Origin: CAYLJO01 sp964383905
Lineage (GTDB): Bacteria; Acidobacteriota; Blastocatellia; Pyrinomonadales; Pyrinomonadaceae
DNA: 21,589 nt
Direction of reading: 5' to 3'
Assembly: GCA_964383905.1 (NCBI GenBank)
Contig: CAYLJO010000106.1
Span: forward strand, 1-21,589
The notes below the pieces were generated by a model that had not been told where the DNA came from, did not search any database, and worked only from the letters and a program-made list of their open reading frames with translations. Position 1 is the first letter of the stretch; the number at the start of each line of letters is the position of its first letter. Of this stretch, positions 16,406-21,589 are shown one piece after another. The position numbers and the translations under genes were made by a program.

Positions 16406-16455
16406 CCATCTCGAGACGGTCAACCGCTTGAGCCGACGCGAAGGCCGGACGGGTC

Positions 16456-17964
16456 ATGGAGCAACAGAAAAGCACCTTCATCATCCGGCGTGAGGACCGG
16501 GCGGTCGATCCGGTCACCCTTTTTACCGACGGCCTGCGAATCGGGCGGCTGACGGAATGCGAGGTGGTGTTGAATCACCCGACCGTCTCGCGCATTCACG
16601 CCGGCATTAACAAGGTCGACAACCGGTTCTATCTCATCAGCCTCAGCCAGTCGAATTCGACGACCCTCAACGAGAGGTTGATCCCGTCAGAGGAGGCGGA
16701 GCCGCTGGCCGAAGGCGACGTGGTGCAGATCGGCCCCTTCTTCCTCGAGATCGTGAGGGTCACAGAGGCGCTCGAAATTAAGGTCTCGGAGCAGGTCACC
16801 GCCAACCTCCGTGATACGGTGTCGCGGATAGATACGCGATCCCTCGCCAGGGAGCGTGAGACCTCGGCCAAGGCCGCCGCCGCCCAGCGCGAGATCGCCG
16901 GGGCTCTGAAGATCTTCTGGGAGAAGCGCACCCGCGCGAAAGCCGCCCGGCCCTCACCGCTTCACCCGCGGCAGCCGCCGCGCCCGGGGAAAGTACGCTT
17001 CAATTGGACCCCGACGCGTGACCTGGTGCGGCCTTGGCCGTTTTCGATCTTCGTCTGGGCCGCGATCACCGTCATTCTACTCTCGGTTTTGGCGGCGGTG
17101 GCTTACACCTCGATCTACTCGCCTGCGCCAATCTCGATGGCGCACGCCAGGAGGACGCTCAGTTTGACGCCTGCCATCGCGAGACAGGCCAACGCCGGTT
17201 CCTGCACCCATTGTCACGCTGTTCAGACAAGCATGGAAACCAACTGCTCGTCATGTCACCAGACGGACGCCTTTGTCGCCACCGTGATCCCACAGCACGA
17301 GCGGGCCGGGATTGGGTGCACGGCCTGCCACGCGGAGCACCGGGGGGCAGATTTTCGGCCCGGCGAAGTCACACTGAAGACCTGCGCGGTATGCCATAGC
17401 GATCATCAGAGGGGCGTTGACAAGGGGCCGAGGCTCGGCACCCCCCACGGCGGAAAGCCATTCGGCTACCCGGTTGAGGTGGTCGGTAAGAGCCCCCAAT
17501 GGATCTGGAAAGGCCTCGATGAGGAAGAACTGGCGCTGAGGCCGGAGATCACCGCACTGCATCAGCCATGCGATGCCGAGCCTGCAGCACGGCGCCAACC
17601 CTGTGACAGCGAACAACAGTGGCGCAGCAAACAGTTTCATGCCCTGCACGTGTATCGAGTCCGTGCCACCGGCGGGATCACCGGCGTGGATACTAAAAAA
17701 GGTGAGGACAATGTGCTGTCTTGCTCGAGCTGCCATAAGAGTTTTGCCCCGATCGACCGTGACAGCCCGAAAGATACGTGCGCCCAATGTCACAGCACCG
17801 AGGCCGCGGGGCGGGTCCAAAGCAACCTGATCGAAGCCGCCGCGCCCGACTGCGCCTCGTGTCATGTTCAGCACATTAAAGACAAACGGCGCTGGCACCC
17901 ACGACTGCTCGTTCCTGCCGCGCGGCAGGCCGAGGGGGCGGCGCCAGGTCTCACCTCTCAATAA
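16456..17964 (+). CDS. FHA-domain membrane heptahaem cytochrome c
   Basis: 502 residues. The N-terminus is an FHA phosphothreonine-binding domain (about 20-100) with the key residues in LRIGRLTECEVVLNHPTVSRIHAGI-type order: G30, R31, S45, R46, H48. A charged linker leads to one membrane helix (about 196-218, FSIFVWAAITVILLSVLAAV). The C-terminal part has seven CXXCH haem c sites at C250, C264, C288, C310, C423, C442 and C466, with extra His such as AEH and SDH next to them as likely axial ligands. The topology should be FHA inside, haems in the periplasm. It starts 50 bp after gene 1 and ends 50 bp before gene 3. It is the natural outer electron carrier for the diheme b protein. Haem attachment needs a Ccm/Ccs system encoded elsewhere. 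Confidence 0.9.
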   Translation: MEQQKSTFIIRREDRAVDPVTLFTDGLRIGRLTECEVVLNHPTVSRIHAGINKVDNRFYLISLSQSNSTTLNERLIPSEEAEPLAEGDVVQIGPFFLEIVRVTEALEIKVSEQVTANLRDTVSRIDTRSLARERETSAKAAAAQREIAGALKIFWEKRTRAKAARPSPLHPRQPPRPGKVRFNWTPTRDLVRPWPFSIFVWAAITVILLSVLAAVAYTSIYSPAPISMAHARRTLSLTPAIARQANAGSCTHCHAVQTSMETNCSSCHQTDAFVATVIPQHERAGIGCTACHAEHRGADFRPGEVTLKTCAVCHSDHQRGVDKGPRLGTPHGGKPFGYPVEVVGKSPQWIWKGLDEEELALRPEITALHQPCDAEPAARRQPCDSEQQWRSKQFHALHVYRVRATGGITGVDTKKGEDNVLSCSSCHKSFAPIDRDSPKDTCAQCHSTEAAGRVQSNLIEAAAPDCASCHVQHIKDKRRWHPRLLVPAARQAEGAAPGLTSQ

Positions 17965-18014
17965 TGAATTGGCGGTGGTGAACCGCGGAGGCGTGGATCA
18001 ATCGTTCGAAGGTC

Positions 18015-19565
18015 ATGAATAAGTCACAATTTCTCATCATCATCATTCTGGTGTTTCTGCTGCTCGCGATCAACCAACTCTCGCCTGACGGCTTCGGTAA
18101 AGGCTACTTCGGCGGGCTTCCATGGTACGGATGGGCGAGCGTCAGCCTGGTCCTGGTCCTTCTGGGCCTCTCTTTCGCCCTCCGCGATCAGTTGCGCGAG
18201 CGGCGCTTGCTTGAAGAGGCGCTTCCCCAGAAGGATGAAAGGGACGCCCAATCAAATCTGATCTCACCCTCGGACCTCGAGCGTCTGGACCCGGACGGGC
18301 CGGACTACCCGCACCCGGTGATCTTCCCGGAACGCTGCATCGGTTGTCACGCCTGTGTCGAAGCGTGCCCGCACGACGTGCTGGCGATTGTTAATGGCAT
18401 CGCCACGCCGGTCGCCCGCGATCAGTGCATGGAGGACACCTCATGCCAGGTGGAGTGTCCGGTTAATCCGAAGGCCTGCATCGTCGTCAATACGACGAAG
18501 AAAATTCCTCCCCGCAAGGCTCCGGTGCGCGACCCCTCATTCATGACCAACGTGCCCGGTTGCTATATTATCGGCGACGTCTCCGGGACCCCGCTGATCA
18601 AAAACGCGGCTAACGAAGGCGCGGAGGTGATCAAGCATATATCACGGGAACTAAGAGGCGCGTCGCCCGAGCCCAAGGCCGGTTTTGATGTCATGATCGT
18701 CGGCGCGGGCCCCGCCGGTTTATCCGCCGCCGTGGCGGCACAGAAGGCCGATCTCAACTATCTCGTGATCGAGCAGGATAAGGTCCTCTCCACGATCGAA
18801 GCCTACCCGGCCAACAAATATGTCTTCTTCAAGCCGGAGACGATGGAGGCGCGCGGTGCCATCGCGGTCGAGGGCCCCGGCGCACAGCGTGAGGCCATCC
18901 TCGACTCCTGGAAGAACACGATGGCGAGCGCCGGCGTCATCGTCAATGAATCGGAGAGTTGCAAGGCCATCACCAAAGCCGGTGATGGTGATTATTTCAT
19001 CGTCAAGACCGAGAAGGGCGAAGAGAAAAAGGCGATGACTTACGGCGCCCGACGTGTCGTTCTCGCCCTCGGCAATCGCGGCACACCGATGAAACTGCGG
19101 CTGCCCGGCGAGGAGATGAAGGTCACCCGCAATGGTCGGGCAGAGGACAAGGTCCAATATAAGCTGACAAATCCGGAGGCCTACCGGCGTAATAAAATAA
19201 TCGTCGTCGGGGCCGGCAATTCGGCGATCGAGGCGGCGGTCGATCTGGTCGCCAGACGGCACGGCGATCAAATCAGCTTTCGGGACGAAAGTGAGATCAA
19301 CGAGGTTACTCTGGTGATCCGCAGCGACATGAAGAACGACCTCAAGTTCGGCAATAAACAGCAGGTCTATCAGTGCATCGACGAAAAGAGGATCAAAGTC
19401 TACTTCGGCACCGCCATCAAAGAGATTCGTGAGAACGAGGTGGTCTTAATGAATGCGCGGACGAACGAGGAAAAGGGGACGATCCCGAATGACTACATTT
19501 TCGCGATGATCGGCGGCGACCGCCCCATCAAGTTCCTGGAATCGATCGGCATCAAGATCGGGTGA
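18015..19565 (+). CDS. Membrane-anchored ferredoxin-flavoprotein oxidoreductase with permuted FAD domain
   Basis: 516 residues. Two N-terminal membrane helices (about 5-19 and 38-55) leave the rest in the cytoplasm. A ferredoxin module follows: C108/C111/C114/C118 and C138/C144/C148/C155, for two Fe-S clusters. Residues 177-210, MTNVPGCYIIGDVSGTPLIK and on, are the FAD GD-box segment that normally ends thioredoxin-reductase/YpdA-type enzymes. The FAD dinucleotide motif VGAGPAG (229-235) and the NAD(P) motif VVGAGNSAIEAA (397-408) come after it, and the protein stops at FLESIGIKIG, where the GD box would normally follow. There is no CXXC active site in the NAD domain, so electrons probably pass to the Fe-S clusters rather than a disulfide. 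NADH or NADPH preference is unclear. It is likely the NAD(P)H end of the operon's electron chain. GAAGG precedes the ATG. Confidence 0.9.
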   Translation: MNKSQFLIIIILVFLLLAINQLSPDGFGKGYFGGLPWYGWASVSLVLVLLGLSFALRDQLRERRLLEEALPQKDERDAQSNLISPSDLERLDPDGPDYPHPVIFPERCIGCHACVEACPHDVLAIVNGIATPVARDQCMEDTSCQVECPVNPKACIVVNTTKKIPPRKAPVRDPSFMTNVPGCYIIGDVSGTPLIKNAANEGAEVIKHISRELRGASPEPKAGFDVMIVGAGPAGLSAAVAAQKADLNYLVIEQDKVLSTIEAYPANKYVFFKPETMEARGAIAVEGPGAQREAILDSWKNTMASAGVIVNESESCKAITKAGDGDYFIVKTEKGEEKKAMTYGARRVVLALGNRGTPMKLRLPGEEMKVTRNGRAEDKVQYKLTNPEAYRRNKIIVVGAGNSAIEAAVDLVARRHGDQISFRDESEINEVTLVIRSDMKNDLKFGNKQQVYQCIDEKRIKVYFGTAIKEIRENEVVLMNARTNEEKGTIPNDYIFAMIGGDRPIKFLESIGIKIG

Positions 19566-19713
19566 CTCGTCGTCCTCGGCCCCCCGAATGGTCGCCGACC
19601 TAGCCACGCTTTTTCCAGGATCATGGCCCTTGCCTCGCCGCGCCGAACTGGGCCGCCGCGCCGCACGCGCCCGCCACAGAACTGGCGCGGCCCCTGACTT
19701 GGATTAGCTGGAT

Positions 19714-20367
19714 TCAGGGCTCGCGGCCATTATCCGGGACGGGGCGACCCATCGATTGATAGATCGAGACGATCATCTCCAATTTCTCACGTGCTTCAGC
19801 GTTATCGGGCTCATACCGCAAGACGCGACGGAAGTCGCCGAGCGCGAACTTGTAGAGGCGCGGCTGCCCTGCCGAGTAGTACATGTTGGCGCGCTCCAGG
19901 TAGGCCGCCGCCGCCGCCTGTTTATCGGCCGCCGTCGCTCCTTTGATTTTCGCCTTCGCTTCGGCCCGCGCAATCCTGGCATCAAGCGCGGAAGTATCCA
20001 AATCCGTCGGCCCGGAAGGGCCCGCATTGCTCGTCGGGGCGGTGCGGCCGTGCGCGGAAGCGAAGGGCGGCGCCGGCGCCTCACGGTCAGGGGTAGCTGG
20101 GGCGCTCCTTCCGGTTTTTCCAGCGGAAGGAGACGCCGTGGCTGCCTCGGGGGTCGACTCTTCAGTGCTTGAGGTCTTTTGCTCTGCCGAGTGGCAAGCC
20201 ATGAGGAGCGTGGCGGCAAGCACGGTCAGCGTGAGCACGACAACCCCAGATCGTGAATGAAAACTCCGCGCAGCTTGCTGCGCGGTATCAGAAGAGGTCG
20301 AGTTGAGTGGTTGCACTCCTCCGGCCCTGCTCTTTGATATATTGCTTAACCGTCTCTTCGTTGCCAT
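19714..20367 (-). CDS. Proline/alanine-rich lipoprotein with a C-terminal TPR-like region; start altered by an IS remnant
   Basis: 217 residues from the ATG at 20367 (GGAGCGC upstream). A lipoprotein signal lies at residues 41-58, VLTLTVLAATLLMAC, with Cys58. A low-complexity Ser/Thr/Pro/Ala linker follows to about 130, then a TPR-like block AYLERANMYYSAGQPRLYKF and DFRRVLRYEPDNAEAREKL. The first 34 or so codons lie inside the IS200 remnant (20266-20520), so the native start was probably displaced. A GTG at 20238 would give a signal peptide without basic residues. Either start leaves a usable lipobox. It converges on the redox operon and follows the tetrahaem cytochrome gene in the same direction. 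Its role may be assembly or anchoring of cytochromes; this is inferred from position only. Confidence 0.68.
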   Translation of the reverse strand: MATKRRLSNISKSRAGGVQPLNSTSSDTAQQAARSFHSRSGVVVLTLTVLAATLLMACHSAEQKTSSTEESTPEAATASPSAGKTGRSAPATPDREAPAPPFASAHGRTAPTSNAGPSGPTDLDTSALDARIARAEAKAKIKGATAADKQAAAAAYLERANMYYSAGQPRLYKFALGDFRRVLRYEPDNAEAREKLEMIVSIYQSMGRPVPDNGREP

Positions 20368-20520
20368 GCGCTCCTACGGTGCTGATGAAATATCCATCCG
20401 ACCAGAATTCCCCGCCCCACAACTGCTCTTTGACTCCCGGTACCTGCCGGAAGATTTCTCTGGCCGTGATCCTCTGAATGGTCACTCCTTCGTACAGTAT
20501 AGTTCCGCAGCAAGCTGCGG
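20266..20520 (-). mobile_element. 255-bp IS200/IS605 deletion derivative with both end hairpins
   Basis: Two strong hairpins bound the stretch. CCGCGCAGC-TT-GCTGCGCGG (20266-20285) has a 9-bp stem; CCGCAGC-AA-GCTGCGG (20505-20520) has a 7-bp stem. Both share the core GCAGC/GCTGC. Between them is only the C-terminal part of a TnpA. This is what remains after an internal deletion of an IS200-like element of a different lineage from the one at 5560-6102, and resembles non-autonomous palindrome-associated elements. Exact ends are not determined. Confidence 0.7.
20288..20485 (-). pseudogene. C-terminal fragment of IS200/IS605 transposase TnpA
   Basis: 65 codons from a GTG. TAREIFRQVPG, WGGEFWSDGYFISTVGAHG and NEETVKQYIKEQG match the second half of TnpA, with the probable catalytic tyrosine in KQYIKEQ. 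The HUH half is absent; reading upstream in the same frame up to the hairpin at 20505 gives no transposase-like sequence. It cannot act alone. The lipoprotein reading frame enters it in another frame at 20367. Confidence 0.85.
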
Positions 20521-20613
20521 GGAATGTACCATTAAGGATAGATTCAACATGCAGATGCGGGATGAGGGGCGGCCCTCGCGCGCGACCCTTTGAGCAAAAT
20601 AGCAGACGGATAG

Positions 20614-21189
20614 CTAGGTAAGCGGTTTATGACATTTTCCGCAGTCGTTCGTGCCGGGGATCCCCTTCGCCTTGAGATCCGGCCTCGCTTTGAGAGCCGA
20701 ATCATGGCAGACGTTGCAGTTCATGTGGTACGCGATCTCATTGGTCAGCTTAATCGGTTTATTCGTCGTGCTATCGGTCGCAAGAGGAACCGTCTTGGAG
20801 TCGTCACCTGCTTGCAGATGACAAGAGCGGCACGTCTTGACGGGACCGGACTTGGCGTCCTCCAGTACTGCCGTGGTAAGGATGACCTCCCTCTCCGATG
20901 TCAGGTAGGGGGGCTTAAGCGCGCTTTTCGGCTGATCCGTGTGATGGCATTCGACGCAGGCGATACCAGTCTTTCCATCGGGACTGTAATTCTTGATGCT
21001 GTGGGTCTCGTGGTTGAAGGCCACTTCGCCCCATTTATCTGATTGGCTGTCTTTGGCCAGCGTGACCTCTTTGGGTTGCACCTTACTGGCATCGTCCGCG
21101 GGTGGCACCGCTTTGGTGGAAGCCGAGTTGCCGGCCAACAACAACATGGTGTAAAGAATGACCGTTGCCAAAGTAATATATTTTTTCAT
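20614..21189 (-). CDS. Periplasmic tetrahaem cytochrome c (c3/c7-like)
   Basis: 191 residues from the ATG at 21189, chosen because it begins a signal peptide (MKKYITLATVILYTMLLLAG) and has AAGGA about 10 nt upstream; the frame is open to 21282. Four CXXCH sites are at C78, C120, C158 and C183. The pair VAFNHETH (H60, H63) before the first site is typical of axial ligands in class III cytochromes. It should be a soluble periplasmic electron carrier. The redox operon with its heptahaem cytochrome lies just beyond the neighbouring lipoprotein gene, so the two systems may exchange electrons. A strong promoter at 21462-21490 and a leader of about 260 nt precede it. Confidence 0.92.
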   Translation of the reverse strand: MKKYITLATVILYTMLLLAGNSASTKAVPPADDASKVQPKEVTLAKDSQSDKWGEVAFNHETHSIKNYSPDGKTGIACVECHHTDQPKSALKPPYLTSEREVILTTAVLEDAKSGPVKTCRSCHLQAGDDSKTVPLATDSTTNKPIKLTNEIAYHMNCNVCHDSALKARPDLKAKGIPGTNDCGKCHKPLT

Positions 21190-21456
21190 AATTAAGCGTC
21201 CTTGAGCCCTCGTGATACGGCTACTATCCTGGGCGGCGGGGGAGGAAATCTGTGTCGAGTCCAGTGATGTCTCCCCTTCCATTGATGAAGGAGCTGCTCT
21301 GGGTTTTCACCAATCCATGCTCATCCACCTCGACATCTGCAGGATCTGATCTGTTTCTCTCGACAGAGAGTGTTCTCGCCTTTTACCGGATGGACTTCCC
21401 ATCCGGACCGCCTGGCTCGAGCCTACTCTCAGCAAAAGACCGACATTCACCCCGGC
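21190..21456 (-). promoter_or_regulatory. Long structured leader of the tetrahaem cytochrome gene
   Basis: About 265 nt of leader lie between the predicted transcription start and the ATG. Its first part folds well: CCGGATGG/CCATCCGG (21386-21393 with 21399-21406, perfect 8-bp stem) sits inside CTCG/CGAG and GAGAGT/ACTCTC pairings. A TCTC/GAGA hairpin nearby would compete with the outermost stem. No known riboswitch core was recognised. It may be a regulatory leader or an independent small RNA. Confidence 0.4.
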
Positions 21457-21461
21457 AGAGG

Positions 21462-21490
21462 ATCATAGCCACACAAACTATAGTTGTCAA
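21462..21490 (-). promoter_or_regulatory. Near-consensus sigma-70 promoter reading leftward
   Basis: On the minus strand TTGACA (21490-21485) is separated by exactly 17 nt from TATGAT (21467-21462). This is a full -35 match and five of six for -10. It points at the tetrahaem cytochrome gene, with a start expected near 21455. The palindrome AACTATAGTT (21476-21485) fills the upstream end of the spacer. Confidence 0.7.
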
Positions 21491-21505
21491 TTTTTCTGAC
21501 AACTA
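21481..21505. promoter_or_regulatory. Inverted repeat overlapping the -35 box (operator candidate)
   Basis: TAGTTGTCA (21481-21489) and TGACAACTA (21497-21505) are a perfect 9-bp inverted repeat with a 7-bp centre. One arm covers the -35 hexamer, a position typical for a repressor site. Which protein binds is unknown. Confidence 0.55.
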
Positions 21506-21582
21506 GGTAGGTAATCGGTCAGGACGCTTGACTAGCGGTGTGGTCTGCATACCCCCATTTACTGACCGATTACACTAGGTAG
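21502..21582. repeat. 12-bp inverted repeat flanked by 9-bp direct repeats
   Basis: GTAATCGGTCAG (21511-21522) and CTGACCGATTAC (21562-21573) are perfect inverted copies, 39 bp apart. ACTAGGTAG occurs directly before the left arm (21502-21510) and just after the right arm (21574-21582). This could be a small mobile or palindromic element with a target duplication, the end of a larger element beyond the window, or a compound operator. Confidence 0.55.
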
Positions 21583-21589
21583 TGTCCTA

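Noticed and set aside
17251..17961. Reverse-strand frame of 236 codons opposite the heptahaem cytochrome
   Set aside because: The sense strand carries seven CXXCH motifs; the antisense product matches nothing.
18336..18371. Redox-active CXXC (thioredoxin-reductase-like) in the flavoprotein
   Set aside because: The CIGCHACVEACP cysteines are spaced as a ferredoxin cluster; the NAD(P) domain itself has no CXXC.
19650..19693. GC-rich inverted repeat (GGGCCGC / GCGGCCC) between the convergent genes as a terminator
   Set aside because: The 30-nt loop is large, the inner pairing is poor and no T-run follows on either strand.
21190..21456. c-di-GMP riboswitch in the cytochrome leader
   Set aside because: The conserved core and tetraloop/receptor pattern were not seen; only generic hairpins are present.

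Overview
The window looks like a piece of a GC-rich Acidobacteriota chromosome, perhaps class Blastocatellia. The taxon is an inference from gene content: a PD40/Calx-beta/DUF4214 surface protein, a DUF4331 secreted protein next to a TPR lipoprotein and a NicO-type metal transporter, and fragments of kinase-PD40, DUF4143 and SBBP-repeat genes. No rRNA, tRNA or CRISPR array was seen.

Layout. (a) 1-5459, minus strand: DUF4331 protein, TPR lipoprotein and the N-terminus of a NicO-type transporter form a leftward cluster, preceded by a separate secreted PD40/Calx-beta/DUF4214 protein. (b) 5560-6102: a compact IS200-type element with an intact TnpA and matching end hairpins. (c) 6276-9968, minus: two pentose phosphate enzymes, gnd and tkt. 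(d) 9969-11625: a gene-poor stretch with an attenuator-like set of hairpins and debris of at least three genes. (e) 11626-13457, plus: a secreted protein of unknown function and a frameshifted ankyrin-repeat gene, then about 470 bp without a convincing gene. (f) 13928-19565, plus: a compact three-gene redox operon. (g) 19714-21189, minus: a lipoprotein gene and a tetraheme cytochrome c gene, separated by a 255-bp IS200 deletion derivative. (h) 21190-21589: a near-consensus promoter, a long structured leader and nested inverted and direct repeats.

The centrepiece is region (f). Its three membrane proteins together carry the parts of a transmembrane electron conduit. Gene 1 has two cyclic-nucleotide-binding-like domains, four [4Fe-4S] cysteine sets and a five-helix membrane domain with two His-X13-His helices, read as a diheme cytochrome b. 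Gene 2 has a cytoplasmic FHA domain, one membrane helix and seven CXXCH haem c sites. Gene 3 has two membrane helices, a ferredoxin module and a FAD/NAD(P) reductase whose C-terminal GD-box segment has apparently moved to the N-terminal side. A plausible path is NAD(P)H, FAD, Fe-S, Fe-S, haem b, haem b, heptahaem c, then perhaps the tetrahaem cytochrome encoded nearby; it could also run in reverse. Signal-sensing domains (cNMP and phosphopeptide) are fused directly to redox parts. I know of no characterised system with this composition.
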